From Candidatus Marinamargulisbacteria bacterium SCGC AG-343-D04 (GTDB taxonomy: Bacteria > Margulisbacteria > Marinamargulisbacteria > GCA-2716485 > GCA-002719695), in NCBI GenBank assembly GCA_003265885.1, contig QFBQ01000001.1:1-64000 (forward strand): a stretch of 64,000 nucleotides of DNA, written 5' to 3'. The notes under the pieces were generated by a model. That model was not told the origin of the DNA. It saw nothing but the letters and a program-made list of their open reading frames with translations, and searched no databases. Positions 36,001 through 45,103 of this stretch are shown here, piece after piece (the stretch's first letter is position 1; the number at the start of each line of letters is the position of its first letter). The position numbers were made by a program, and so were the translations under genes.

Positions 36001-37043
36001 TAATAATCGTAATTTTCCTTTGCCCAATTAAAAAATTTTTTCAAGCCTTCGTCCAAAGAAACTGAAGGCTGAAATCCTAATTGGATTTCAGCTTTTTGAA
36101 TATTAGGGCAACGACGATTGGGTTCATCTTTAGGATAAGTACTGGGATGATCAATAAGACTAAATTCCACTTCTTCCCCAATAACTTTGGAAAACATTTT
36201 TACAAGATCCTTCATTGAAATTTCAGGGGAAGGGTTTCCTATATTATATGCTTGCCGAAAAACCCCTTTAAATATAACTTTAATAAATCCTACCATTGCA
36301 TCTGTAATGTAACAAAAAGTTCGAGTTTGGTTCCCATCTCCATAAACATTAAGAGGAATATTATTTAGAATATTTGAGGCAAAATTTGGAATAACTCTGT
36401 AATCCTTTTGTAGCATACCTGGCCCATATACATTAAAAGGTCTAATAATACTCGTATAAACTCCATATGATTCACTGAAAATATAACACAATGTTTCGCC
36501 TCCCCGTTTTCCTATATCATAACAAGAACGAGAGCTCAAAGTAGAAACATTACCATTGTAACTTTCTAAAACTGGAATATGAACTGGATCTGGATCTCCA
36601 TAAATTTCACTTGAACTAAAAAAAACAAATTTTGCAGAATGTTTTTTAGCAAGTTCTAATAAATGTTTACTTCCAATTGTACAAGATTCAAAAGTTTGAA
36701 GAGGAAATTGTTGGTAATAAAAAGGACTAGCAATACTAGCAGCATGAATAATAACATCTATTTTTTCTTCTAACTCTAAAGGTTCGCAAACATTATGATG
36801 AATATATTGAATAGATTTACTTAGCTTTTTATTATTTCCTGTAATTGCATTGTCAACGATAATCAACTTACAAGGTTTTTTCAAATGATGTTCATTCAAA
36901 TACATAAATATTTGTGAAAAATAATATCCCAAAAAACCGAGCCCCCCAGTCAAAAGAATATTTTTACCTTCAATTTCAGAATATAAATCTACTATTCTAT
37001 TTGTAATATCAACTAAATCTTCATCAAAAAATAACTGTTTCAA
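36000..37043 (-). CDS. NAD-dependent epimerase/dehydratase (UDP-glucuronate-decarboxylase-like SDR)
   Basis: A 347-residue extended SDR: ILLTGGLGFLGYY (GxxGxxG NAD motif), the catalytic YDIGKRGGE (Y-x-x-x-K), FSSSEIYGDPDP, and IIRPFNVYGPGM. The last two, and the RTFCYITDAMVG segment, resemble UDP-xylose synthase and dTDP-sugar dehydratases. The exact nucleotide sugar cannot be read from sequence. It overlaps the methyltransferase gene by four bases upstream and the oxidoreductase by one base downstream. Confidence 0.87.
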   Translation of the reverse strand: MKQLFFDEDLVDITNRIVDLYSEIEGKNILLTGGLGFLGYYFSQIFMYLNEHHLKKPCKLIIVDNAITGNNKKLSKSIQYIHHNVCEPLELEEKIDVIIHAASIASPFYYQQFPLQTFESCTIGSKHLLELAKKHSAKFVFFSSSEIYGDPDPVHIPVLESYNGNVSTLSSRSCYDIGKRGGETLCYIFSESYGVYTSIIRPFNVYGPGMLQKDYRVIPNFASNILNNIPLNVYGDGNQTRTFCYITDAMVGFIKVIFKGVFRQAYNIGNPSPEISMKDLVKMFSKVIGEEVEFSLIDHPSTYPKDEPNRRCPNIQKAEIQLGFQPSVSLDEGLKKFFNWAKENYDY

Positions 37044-38287
37044 GTTACAACCTCCAATTTGGGTAAAGGCACAATAAAATGTCCACCATTATCCAAAAAG
37101 TAACGATGATTTTCAATGATAGGTTTTGAAAAGTTCCAAGCTAGAATAATAACATAATCTGGAGACTGTTCTCGATCTTTTAAAACTGTTGAGCTAACAA
37201 TAGGAATATGCATTCCCGGAGAAAACAATCCTTGCTTCAAAGAACTATCATCAACAATATAATCAATTACATTTTCATCTATTCCAAAATGATACAACAA
37301 TGTAGTCGCTTTGGCAGGAGCTCCAAAACCAGCAATACGCTTGTTTTTAGACTTTAAATCTGAAAGTAAAGTAACAAGTTGTTGCTTTACTCCATTTATT
37401 CTATTACCAAACTGCATCAAAGTCTTATTCGATGCCAAGCCACATTGTATTTCATAATCAATACACTGCTGAACAGATAAACTCAACTTATTGGGGCCTC
37501 CAACATGTTGAACATAACAGCGGACTGAGCCTCCATGAGTATCAACCCTCTGAACATGAAAAAGTTGAAGATCTAACTGCTCTAAAAAAGGCTTTAAAGA
37601 TAAAATCGTATGATAAGATGTATGTTCATGATAAATAGTATCAAAAAGATTTTTTTCAAAAACATCAACAAAATAAGAAACCTCAAAAACAAAAACCCCA
37701 TTCATTGATAAAAGATCTTTAACCCCTTGGGTAAAATCATGAAAGTCATTCAAGTGAGCATACACATTATTTGCGGTTATAAGTTTAGCTTTCCCCCTAC
37801 TTTCTAATAAATATTTAGCTTGTTTAGAATTAAAAAACAAAGACAATGTTTCAATGCCGTTAGAACTTGCTTTTTGAGCTATTTCTTCAGCTGGATCAAT
37901 ACCAAGTATACGACACCCCTTATTTTTAAAAAAAGATAATAAGGTTCCATCATTACTTCCAATATCAATAACTAAATCATCCGAACTTAATGCTATCATT
38001 TCAGATACATCATTAGCGTATTTCTCAAAATGTCTAACAAAAACTGGAGATGTCCCAGAAACATACACATATTTTTCAAACAAAAGTGCCCTGTCCACAA
38101 CATCGCATAATTGAATATGAAAACAAGAATTACATTGATAAAGATCTAAAGGATAAAATTTCTGCTCTTTATGACAATTATCTTTAGAAACAAATTCATT
38201 TGCAGGGGGGGTTTCGTGTAGCTTCAATACCAAAGATAAGTCTTTAGAGTAACATAAACAACATTTTCGTCTCTTTAAAATCCCCAT
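37040..38287 (-). CDS. Sugar C-methyltransferase (zinc-binding, class I SAM-dependent)
   Basis: 415 residues in the three-part layout of NDP-hexose C-methyltransferases. An N-terminal zinc module has CCLCY and CNSC; the central Rossmann fold has LVIDIGSNDGTLLSFF and ILGIDPAEEIAQKA; the C-terminal domain has IAGFGAPAKATTLLYHF and VIILAWNFSKPI. VYVSGTSPVFVRHF after the zinc module is typical. Homologues add a methyl branch at C3 of deoxysugars via a ketosugar. It lies between the cupin gene and the epimerase, supporting production of a branched or modified sugar. Confidence 0.85.
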   Translation of the reverse strand: MGILKRRKCCLCYSKDLSLVLKLHETPPANEFVSKDNCHKEQKFYPLDLYQCNSCFHIQLCDVVDRALLFEKYVYVSGTSPVFVRHFEKYANDVSEMIALSSDDLVIDIGSNDGTLLSFFKNKGCRILGIDPAEEIAQKASSNGIETLSLFFNSKQAKYLLESRGKAKLITANNVYAHLNDFHDFTQGVKDLLSMNGVFVFEVSYFVDVFEKNLFDTIYHEHTSYHTILSLKPFLEQLDLQLFHVQRVDTHGGSVRCYVQHVGGPNKLSLSVQQCIDYEIQCGLASNKTLMQFGNRINGVKQQLVTLLSDLKSKNKRIAGFGAPAKATTLLYHFGIDENVIDYIVDDSSLKQGLFSPGMHIPIVSSTVLKDREQSPDYVIILAWNFSKPIIENHRYFLDNGGHFIVPLPKLEVVT

Positions 38288-38290
38288 ATA

Positions 38291-38710
38291 TCAAATTAAT
38301 TTAACACGAACCAAATCTGATTCGTAATCTTCCTGAGTACGGGACCCTCCTCCAAATGTAAGAAATACACAATCTTCTGGAAAATACATCGCATGTTCCA
38401 GTAAAGAAGGGGTATAGAACAATTGATTAGAACAAACAGTAGTCTTAATAGGCTCCTCATTAGAATTCACTTCACGAGCATAGTAATCAATTTTTCCAGA
38501 TAAAACGTAACAATAGTGCCAGTCCTTTTTATGATAATGATTAGCTCTAACAGCACCCTTCTTAGACTCAATAATTACAACACTTCCAATAGAAGGATCC
38601 ATTAAAGATATCAATGATGTTATGGATCCACGATCATCTTTAAATTGATCTCCTAAATTTACAATTGGGTTTGTCATCCAGTTTTGAGACGAATTGATAT
38701 GTTTAATCAT
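38291..38710 (-). CDS. Cupin-fold sugar-modifying enzyme (WxcM/epimerase-like)
   Basis: A 139-residue single cupin. NHYHKKDWHYCYVLSGKIDYYA provides the metal/substrate histidines, and YTPSLLEHAMYF the second cupin motif. It resembles WxcM-like and ketoisomerase or 3,5-epimerase cupins that act on dTDP-linked ketosugars. Gap to the methyltransferase is three bases. The exact reaction (epimerisation or 3,4-ketoisomerisation) is not decided by sequence alone. Confidence 0.72.
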   Translation of the reverse strand: MIKHINSSQNWMTNPIVNLGDQFKDDRGSITSLISLMDPSIGSVVIIESKKGAVRANHYHKKDWHYCYVLSGKIDYYAREVNSNEEPIKTTVCSNQLFYTPSLLEHAMYFPEDCVFLTFGGGSRTQEDYESDLVRVKLI

Positions 38711-38743
38711 GAGAAAATTATAGATGAAGTCTTCTAAATTCGT

Positions 38744-39598
38744 CTATAAAAATTTATTTTTTATATGCAAAAATTTTCTCTTAAATCTAAATAAAACATA
38801 CAACAAAACAGAGTACCATCTAAAAGGCTTGCAATCCTCACGAAAATTAAAAGGCAAATCTTTATCATACACATAGTCTTGAAGTTTAAACTGTTCATCT
38901 TTAACCCAGCTGGCTTCATTTTTAACAAAAACATCTGTTTTGTTATTAGGAGAGTTTAAGGCTTTCCCCCCCCATCCAATATCACACGTCCTACTGCAAT
39001 AAGGCATAATCACATACCCCATTTTGATAGCAGTCTCTAAAACACAATCATAAAAAGATGTATTTCCCATTGGCCATCTGTTTTTAAAAAAAGAAAACCA
39101 CTTCTTCCTACTAAAACCGACCCCCTTTCCAATACCAAACTGAAACTTACCATACTTAAATAAGTTATCCTTAGAATATGCTTCTCGAGAAAAACCATTT
39201 ACTGCCCTAAAAAATGGATCCTTGTCATAGCGTTCAATCATTACTTCAACAAATTGAAGAGAATCATACCCTACCAATATGTCATCCTCTATTAAAAACA
39301 CCATAGTCGACTTACAGTCTTCAAATGCATAGTTGATCCCTTTAAATGTATTCGCATTAACCTTTTGACAAATAGTTTCATTGTTAGAATAAGAGGTTGT
39401 TAAGTGATGAACTGGAATCCAATCAATATCATCAATAAGACATTTTACCTTACTACAATCCTCATCATCTCCTTCTTGTCGCACAACTACCAACTGATAT
39501 TCGTTAATTTTATAAGACTTCCTCAAGCATTTTATAGTAGCTTCTGTTTTATCAGCACGGTTATAACAAATAAGAACAATACTTTTAAAAATATCCAT
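38744..39598 (-). CDS. GT-A-type glycosyltransferase (GNT-I/GT2-like)
   Basis: A 284-residue protein opening with IVLICYNRADKTEATIKCLRKS, a GT-A nucleotide-binding strand. It continues to MVFLIEDDILVGYDSLQFVE (the D-D of the metal motif), FRAVNGFSREAY, and FYDCVLETAIKMGYVIMPYCSRTCDIGW. The order recalls GNT-I-like (GT13) or GT2 enzymes. It ends in a basic stretch that may touch the membrane. It is the first gene of the modified-sugar locus and probably transfers the sugar made by the following genes. Confidence 0.72.
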   Translation of the reverse strand: MDIFKSIVLICYNRADKTEATIKCLRKSYKINEYQLVVVRQEGDDEDCSKVKCLIDDIDWIPVHHLTTSYSNNETICQKVNANTFKGINYAFEDCKSTMVFLIEDDILVGYDSLQFVEVMIERYDKDPFFRAVNGFSREAYSKDNLFKYGKFQFGIGKGVGFSRKKWFSFFKNRWPMGNTSFYDCVLETAIKMGYVIMPYCSRTCDIGWGGKALNSPNNKTDVFVKNEASWVKDEQFKLQDYVYDKDLPFNFREDCKPFRWYSVLLYVLFRFKRKFLHIKNKFL

Positions 39599-39605
39599 AA
39601 ATTAA

Positions 39606-39634
39606 AGTGTTTACTAAAAAAATAATTAAGTCAA
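39606..39634 (-). promoter_or_regulatory. Candidate promoter of the modified-sugar locus
   Basis: On the minus strand TTGACT (39629-39634), 17-base spacer, AACACT (39606-39611), seven bases, ATG at 39598. The -10 box is poor but the spacing fits the window's leaderless pattern. Confidence 0.4.
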
Positions 39635-39760
39635 CTTACTTAAATATAAATTAAAAAACTATACATAAATCTAATAAATCGTGTCTCTTAATATATGAAC
39701 AAGTCAGATATAAAATTCATTTACTTATAAAAAAAAATTCAGTACTATAAAATTAATACC

Positions 39761-40264
39761 ATGAACACAAGTATTTGGACCGATATTTTTAAATACAAAA
39801 AACACATCAATATTATTGAAATTTTAAGAGACATTCCCGTTTTTGAAGGCTTATCAAAATTAGATCTTTTAAAAATCTCTAAATTACTTCACTTGCGACA
39901 ATACAAAAAAGACGAATTTATCTTTAGAGAAAAAGAACCTGGTGAAAGCATGTATATCATAAAAAGCGGCTCTATTGAAATCACAAAATGCATCAAAAAA
40001 GAAACAGTAACATTATCATCCTTAGAAAAAGGTTCTTTTTTTGGAGAGATTTCACTGGTAGATAGTGACTCTAGATCCGCGACAGCAAAAGCAAAAGAAG
40101 ATACCCAGTTACTTGGTTTTTTTAGAGCCGACCTCATGCATTTAATCGACAGAAACCCAAGACTTGCATCCTTTATTTTATATCAACTATCTAGGGTACT
40201 GGGAAAACGATTAAGAGTTCTAGACGCATCCATTTCAAACCATCATGTTCCAACTCATCAATAA
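39761..40264 (+). CDS. Cyclic-nucleotide-binding domain protein
   Basis: A 167-residue CRP-type beta-barrel without a DNA-binding domain. It has VFEGLSKLDLLKISKLLHLRQYKKDEFIFREKEPGESMYIIKSG, then the phosphate-binding cassette FGEISLVDSDSRSATAKA (G-E-x-x-L...R-S-A). The conserved arginine and serine suggest it can bind a cyclic nucleotide. It overlaps the permease gene by 20 bases and probably modulates it or shares its expression. TATAAA is nine bases before the ATG. Confidence 0.87.
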   Translation: MNTSIWTDIFKYKKHINIIEILRDIPVFEGLSKLDLLKISKLLHLRQYKKDEFIFREKEPGESMYIIKSGSIEITKCIKKETVTLSSLEKGSFFGEISLVDSDSRSATAKAKEDTQLLGFFRADLMHLIDRNPRLASFILYQLSRVLGKRLRVLDASISNHHVPTHQ

Positions 40265-41339
40265 ACTTTCTTTTATTCAAAAAATACTATTTTATGCTAT
40301 TTTTTCAATCATAGCAGTTTCCATAACCTACACTCTAAGAGATTTGCTTTCCCCTTTCCTTCTTGCCTTTATCATTTCTTACTTACTTAATCCAATCGTC
40401 GATAGATTTGAGTTTATCTGTCAAAAGCGCATTTTAGCAGTTATCGCATTGTACGGTCTTATATTTTCTGGCATTATCTTTTTCTTTAACTTTATAATCC
40501 CCCTACTACTCAAAGAGTTTAATGAACTTTCTTCACGACTCCCCTACTATCTAGCCAATATAAACGAATGGTTACTCGTTATTAAAAATAGAATTGAGCA
40601 TGATATCCCATTAATACAACAACTCAACATCATCGACAACATTGAAACACAGACACAATCTATCTTATTCAATTTTGCTCAAAAAATTCCAACATTCTTC
40701 TTCTCAACATTTTCTGCAGTATCTTCCATCCTTTTAATTCCTATCATCCTCTTCTTTTTTCTTTTCCAAGGCCCCGATTTAAAAGTTTCCTTTTTTAAAA
40801 TTATCCCAAATAAATATTTTGAATTACTCATTCACCTTTTTTACAGTATAGGAAACAAGCTAGGTAATTATTTACGAGGAATCGTTACAGAAACCCTCAT
40901 TATTGGGGGACTAACCACCATTTTATTACTTGTGTTAGGCGTAGACTATGCATTTCTTTTAGGAACCATTGCAGGCATCATGAATCTCATCCCCTATGTA
41001 GGTCCCATTTTTGGTGCCATTCCTGCCATCATTATCTTTTATCTCAAAGTAAAAACCTTTAATGCCTTGTTTTATATCACAATCGGTTTCGTTATTATTC
41101 AAACCATCGATAACATCATATTAAAACCTATTATCTATTCACAAAGCGTTGATCTCCACCCGCTTGCCGTTTTATTCTTTTTATTACTTGGAGGCTCTGT
41201 GGCCGGAATTTGGGGCTTAATCTTTGCTGTCCCCATTGCAGGAATTATCAAAGTAACAATTTCTATTCTACTCAACGAAATAAAATTTAGAATCGAGTTT
41301 AATGAAAAATATTCCTTGGAATCATCTAGAACATCTTAA
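40245..41339 (+). CDS. AI-2E family (PerM/YdiK-like) membrane transporter
   Basis: A 364-residue polytopic protein with eight or so helices. LLSPFLLAFIISYLLNPIVDRFE near the N terminus and the C-terminal run LGVDYAFLLGTIAGIMNLIPYVGPIFGAIPAII, with IIQTIDNIILKPIIYSQSVDLHPLAVLFFLLLGG, are strongly diagnostic of the family. Members have been proposed to export AI-2 or act as Na+/H+ antiporters; the substrate is not predictable. The start lies inside the cyclic-nucleotide-binding gene, implying translational coupling. Confidence 0.92.
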   Translation: MFQLINKLSFIQKILFYAIFSIIAVSITYTLRDLLSPFLLAFIISYLLNPIVDRFEFICQKRILAVIALYGLIFSGIIFFFNFIIPLLLKEFNELSSRLPYYLANINEWLLVIKNRIEHDIPLIQQLNIIDNIETQTQSILFNFAQKIPTFFFSTFSAVSSILLIPIILFFFLFQGPDLKVSFFKIIPNKYFELLIHLFYSIGNKLGNYLRGIVTETLIIGGLTTILLLVLGVDYAFLLGTIAGIMNLIPYVGPIFGAIPAIIIFYLKVKTFNALFYITIGFVIIQTIDNIILKPIIYSQSVDLHPLAVLFFLLLGGSVAGIWGLIFAVPIAGIIKVTISILLNEIKFRIEFNEKYSLESSRTS

Positions 41340-41349
41340 TTATAAATGA

Positions 41350-42264
41350 CTATTTTTTATACTGAATCGAAAAATATGTTTCGTTATCTACCACTGCGCT
41401 ATCACTTTTTTCATATGCATAACTAATCGTCCATTCATTCAAGTTTAAATTCATCCCTACTGTTGACCTTACCTTTACACTATCTAAATAGTGTACCCCT
41501 CTTGCTCCAAACATAAAATCTAATCGCTTTAATGATGGATGACTTACTTTACATCCTACTGCATACAAACTTTTCTTATCTCCATAATGTTTCATCTGTG
41601 CCATTGGCTCTAATGAACCATAATCCTTACTTACTGTCGCGGCTAATACAACACCATGACTCTCTTTACCACCATTACTAAACTCTGTTTTATTCCAGAC
41701 TAGTACATTCGCGGCACTCACACCTAGGTTAAATCGTTCTCCTTTATAATAAAACCCAAGATCTGCATTCATTCCATTCCCTGAAACACCATACATTTTA
41801 CTTTTAAACGATTTTAAGGTTACTCCAAATGATACTTTTTCTGTTGTTTGATATTGATATCCAACATAATATCTTTCCATAGTTGAATTATAATATCCTT
41901 TTGTGGCAAACTCTCCAGATCCATTCAATTCTTTAGTTTCAGCAATCCCTGACTCACGGTTACCGATATATCCAAAACCTACTGTAGACTTTCCAAGAAC
42001 CTTAGATATACTAAAATTGTTAATATTTACATCGTTCAATAAAGTTGTTTGAAATACAGAACCAGAATAATCATAACCATTTCCCATCTTCGCAGGGTTA
42101 TCAAATACGGCTACTGATCCAGATACTCCTGCTAAGATTCCCCCAGACCCTATAGAGTCGGCCGATAAACCAGCATCTGCTAACTCTATACTATTTTCTA
42201 AACCTTGCACATGAAAAGTGAATGTTAATATAAATAAAAGTAGTGAGTAAAGTTTAACATTCAT
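41350..42264 (-). CDS. PorV/PorQ-type outer-membrane beta-barrel protein
   Basis: A 304-residue protein with a signal peptide (residues 1-20, ending HVQG). The start of the mature part, ADAGLSADSIGSGGILAGVSGSVAVFDNPAKMG, is the PorV/UPF0164-family opening with its A-x-N/D-NPA motif. The remainder alternates short polar strands (VSFGVTLKSFKSKMYG, NADLGFYYKGERFNLGVSAANVL) and ends in an aromatic-terminated strand (ETYFSIQYKK). The gene has a GGGGG Shine-Dalgarno and good promoter, suggesting high expression. It is probably an abundant envelope barrel; cargo or partner unknown. It converges with the AI-2E gene, with ten bases between stops. Confidence 0.82.
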   Translation of the reverse strand: MNVKLYSLLLFILTFTFHVQGLENSIELADAGLSADSIGSGGILAGVSGSVAVFDNPAKMGNGYDYSGSVFQTTLLNDVNINNFSISKVLGKSTVGFGYIGNRESGIAETKELNGSGEFATKGYYNSTMERYYVGYQYQTTEKVSFGVTLKSFKSKMYGVSGNGMNADLGFYYKGERFNLGVSAANVLVWNKTEFSNGGKESHGVVLAATVSKDYGSLEPMAQMKHYGDKKSLYAVGCKVSHPSLKRLDFMFGARGVHYLDSVKVRSTVGMNLNLNEWTISYAYEKSDSAVVDNETYFSIQYKK

Positions 42265-42270
42265 ATTTTT

Positions 42271-42320
42271 CCCCCTTTTTAATTTTCCGTCTCTTATAAA
42301 GTTATCGTAGGAAGTTTGAA
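42271..42320 (-). promoter_or_regulatory. Promoter and Shine-Dalgarno of the PorV-like gene
   Basis: On the minus strand TTCAAA (42315-42320), 16-base spacer, TATAAG (42293-42298), a leader of about 22 bases containing GGGGG (42271-42275), then ATG at 42264. A conventional leader unlike most first genes here. Confidence 0.5.
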
Positions 42321-42483
42321 AATAATTTCAAAAATTTAATCATACAACTATAAAAACATCAATATCAAAAACAAAAGAAACGAACAATAAACAAAAAAAC
42401 AAGGATTAAAATAAATATCATGTTAATAAATAATAAAAAAATTAAATATAATAAAAATAAATAAAACAGAATATTTAAATATA

Positions 42484-43422
42484 TCAAGAAAAATATTGAG
42501 CAATATTTGGCCCTGATGGAACAATTTGATAGGGATTCAAGTTAGTATGACTTACGTAATAATGATGCATGCATTGCTTTAAATCTGTTGTAGAATGAAA
42601 GGCTTCGATAGAATACAAACGCTTTAAATACGAATATAAAGACGAAAACTGAGAAATCATACGTCTATTACACTTAAAATGAACAACATAGCAAAAATCA
42701 AAACGAACCAATGTTACAAATAAACGAATATCAGCTTCTGTCAGATGATCTCCAATTAAAAATGTTCGAGAACTTAATCTATCATCAATATGCTCTAACG
42801 CATTAAACAGAGATAAAACCTCTTTATCATAAACATCCTGCTTCCTAGAAAAACCTACTTTGTATACCCCATTATTAATCCGATGATAAATAAAGTCATT
42901 AAGTTCATCTATCTCGTCCCTTAAATCTTCAGGGTAATAATCATCTCCATTACCGGATAAATGATTAAACTCTGTATTAAAAAAACGGATAATTTCTGAG
43001 CTTTCATTGTTTACAATACAAGACTTATGTATATCCCACAAAACTGGAACCGTCACTCGTCCTGAATACTTAGAGTTAGACATGACATATGCCTCTTTTA
43101 AATAACGAAATCCATTAACATTATCTAGAATAGATCCTGGATAATCAGAAAAATGCCACCCGTCATCTCCCATATAAGGATGTACAACACTTATCCCTAC
43201 ATGAGATTCCAACCCCTTCAAAGCTCTCATAATTAATGTACGATGAGCCCACGGACAAGCCAGAGAAACATATAAGTGATAACGTTCAGTTTCAGCAGGA
43301 AAATCATCGGAGTCCGATTCAATCTTATTTCGAAATACGGAATCGAATCTATGAAAAGCTCCATCTTCAGTTTTAGGATTCACTTCCTGTGTATGCCAAA
43401 CACCTTCCAAAAAATAGCCCAT
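42484..43422 (-). CDS. Glutathionyl-hydroquinone reductase (Xi-class glutathione transferase)
   Basis: 312 residues. The catalytic cysteine sits in SLACPWAHRTLIMRALKGLE, followed by VVHPYMGDDGWHFSDYPG, VTVPVLWDIHKSCIVNNESSEIIRFFN and a C-terminal all-helical domain with LIGDHLTEADIRLFVTLVRFD, the standard YqjG/EcM4 pattern. The enzyme reduces glutathionyl-hydroquinones. Whether this organism makes glutathione cannot be seen in the window. Upstream, on the other side of the promoter, lies the ClC pseudogene. Confidence 0.93.
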   Translation of the reverse strand: MGYFLEGVWHTQEVNPKTEDGAFHRFDSVFRNKIESDSDDFPAETERYHLYVSLACPWAHRTLIMRALKGLESHVGISVVHPYMGDDGWHFSDYPGSILDNVNGFRYLKEAYVMSNSKYSGRVTVPVLWDIHKSCIVNNESSEIIRFFNTEFNHLSGNGDDYYPEDLRDEIDELNDFIYHRINNGVYKVGFSRKQDVYDKEVLSLFNALEHIDDRLSSRTFLIGDHLTEADIRLFVTLVRFDFCYVVHFKCNRRMISQFSSLYSYLKRLYSIEAFHSTTDLKQCMHHYYVSHTNLNPYQIVPSGPNIAQYFS

Positions 43423-43461
43423 AGTATAATACTACAGCAACATGAACAAAAAGAAAGACTC

Positions 43462-43670
43462 TTATCGAGAAACTTGGCTAAACAACTTCTTATAAGAATG
43501 GCGGCTTAATTCAATTCCTTTACGAGGAAAATAGTCCAAATGAGGCTCCACAAGCTCCAGCTCACGCCTTTATTCATCAAACATCCATGTACTTTCAGTT
43601 AAAACCATACTTGAATAACTCTACCGCAAAAATAAAGGTGTCAAAACTCCTCCACTACCCCATATATAAC
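43462..43670 (-). pseudogene. Decayed ClC chloride-transporter fragment (paralogue of 45104-46465)
   Basis: The minus strand from 43464 upward keeps the C-terminal coding of ClC in recognisable form: stop TAA, then codons aligned base by base with the intact gene's tail (45106 upward). An example is the shared stretch ATAGTC-AAATGAGG-TC next to ctc-ca codons, and TTTATTCATCAA further up. About 110 bases in, a one-base deletion shifts the frame. A stretch resembling the following 40 codons' start (CCATG...ATACTTG), then AATAACTCTACCGCAAAA, and finally AAAGGTGTCAAAACTCCTCC jump across large internal deletions to the GGSGGVLTP region. No open frame remains. Not translated; evidence of a former tandem ClC duplication. 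Confidence 0.8.
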
Positions 43671-43883
43671 CCTAACAACACTATACTCCACAAAAAGATC
43701 ACCCAAAATAACATACTTCAATTTATAAGAATGTAGAAAAATAACACCAATTGAATATGAAAATTTAGAGCATACCTGCATCAAGAACCACTTTTTCGTC
43801 GCCCGAACCTGATTACAAAAAACAAAAAATTCTATTTTTTTTGCTCCGAAACCTTTGGTTCTTATATTATAAGAAATTTATAT

Positions 43884-44984
43884 TTGTGCTACTCTTTAAA
43901 AGTGCTTCCAGAAAAAATAATACGACCTACTGTTGTTGTCGATTTAAAAAAAGTGAAAGAAAATATACTTTCTATCATTAACAAAGCAACTCATTCTAAT
44001 ACCTCCGTTAGACTTCATTGTAAGACACATCAATCCAAAGAAATTTCGAATTTGATCATGAACATAGGAATTACAAAAATAACGGTTTCTTCTGTTGAAA
44101 TGGCAGAACAGTTTGCTGAGTATGGATGGAAAGATATTTGCATTGCATTTCCTGTTAATATCTTAGAAATTGATGCAATTAATGCTTTGGCAAGTCGGGT
44201 TAAACTTTATTTAATTGTAGATCACTCTGATGTTGTAACGTTTTTGGATCAGAATTTAAGTCACGATATTCAAGTGTGGATTGATATTGATGCAGGATAT
44301 GGACGCACAGGCGTATTGGTTAGTGATAATAGAGAGATTGTCCATCTCGCTAAGCAAATAGATCATTCTGAAAAAATGAATTTAGCTGGCATTTTGACAC
44401 ACTCTGGAGAAACGTATGCTTGCCGAGGTAAAGAAGATATTTTGAAGTTGCATCAAGGTGTATTTGAGACGTTGAAATCTGTTCAATCGATATTAAAAAA
44501 CGAAGGGTTGGCATATCAATTATCAGTTGGAGATACCCCTATAGCAAGTACTTTAACTCATTTTGAGGGGATTGATGAAATTAGGCCAGGAAACCTTGCT
44601 CTTTACGATATGACACAGTCTTTTATCGGATCTTGTCATCATAGCCAGATTGCAATTTCGCTTGCATGCCCGATTGTTTCTAAGTACCGGAAACGCTTGG
44701 AGCTTCTTGTTCATGCTGGTGGAGTTCATTTTTCAAAAGACGCCATTGAAACAGAAACAGGAAAGCTATACGGAAGATGCATGGCGCTTAGTGATGGACG
44801 TTGGATTACTCCTCACATGGATGTTATTAGACTATGCCAAGAACATGGTATTGTTTCTGTTCAACCAGAGCAATTTGATCGCTTTAACATTGGAGACACT
44901 TTATACATTCACCCAGTCCACGCATGTATGGTAATGAATTTATTTAAAAGTGTTTCTCAGGATAGAGTTGTTTATTTGTCTTAG
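43884..44984 (+). CDS. Alanine-racemase-fold PLP enzyme, D-threonine aldolase / D-serine dehydratase-like
   Basis: About 366 residues of the DSD1/D-threonine aldolase group. RPTVVVDLKKVKENI starts the PLP barrel, HCKTHQSKEI carries the PLP lysine, and IDIDAGYGRTGV, THSGETYA and SVGDTPIAS follow. The C-terminal beta domain ends HPVHACMVMNL, where His and Cys bind a divalent metal in this family. Initiation is uncertain: a TTG at 43884 or a GTG at 43902, with no ATG near. The strand is strongly G-rich (19 G against 5 C in 44281-44340) and codon use differs from the neighbours. It sits between a ClC pseudogene and the intact ClC gene, suggesting later insertion or inversion. Confidence 0.82.
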   Translation: MCYSLKVLPEKIIRPTVVVDLKKVKENILSIINKATHSNTSVRLHCKTHQSKEISNLIMNIGITKITVSSVEMAEQFAEYGWKDICIAFPVNILEIDAINALASRVKLYLIVDHSDVVTFLDQNLSHDIQVWIDIDAGYGRTGVLVSDNREIVHLAKQIDHSEKMNLAGILTHSGETYACRGKEDILKLHQGVFETLKSVQSILKNEGLAYQLSVGDTPIASTLTHFEGIDEIRPGNLALYDMTQSFIGSCHHSQIAISLACPIVSKYRKRLELLVHAGGVHFSKDAIETETGKLYGRCMALSDGRWITPHMDVIRLCQEHGIVSVQPEQFDRFNIGDTLYIHPVHACMVMNLFKSVSQDRVVYLS

Positions 44985-45103
44985 ATGTGGATACATTAGA
45001 TACAGCAGTTTTCTATTGTTTTTAAATATTTAGTAGGAAAGGAATCATAGAAAATATAGTTTTAGAAAGAACTAAAGATAAAGATCTCTAAATTTCAAAA
45101 ACT

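Noticed and set aside
43276..43509. Plus-strand 77-residue ORF between the GST gene and ClC pseudogene
   Set aside because: It is antisense to the start of the hydroquinone reductase and to the pseudogene; its composition shows no domain.
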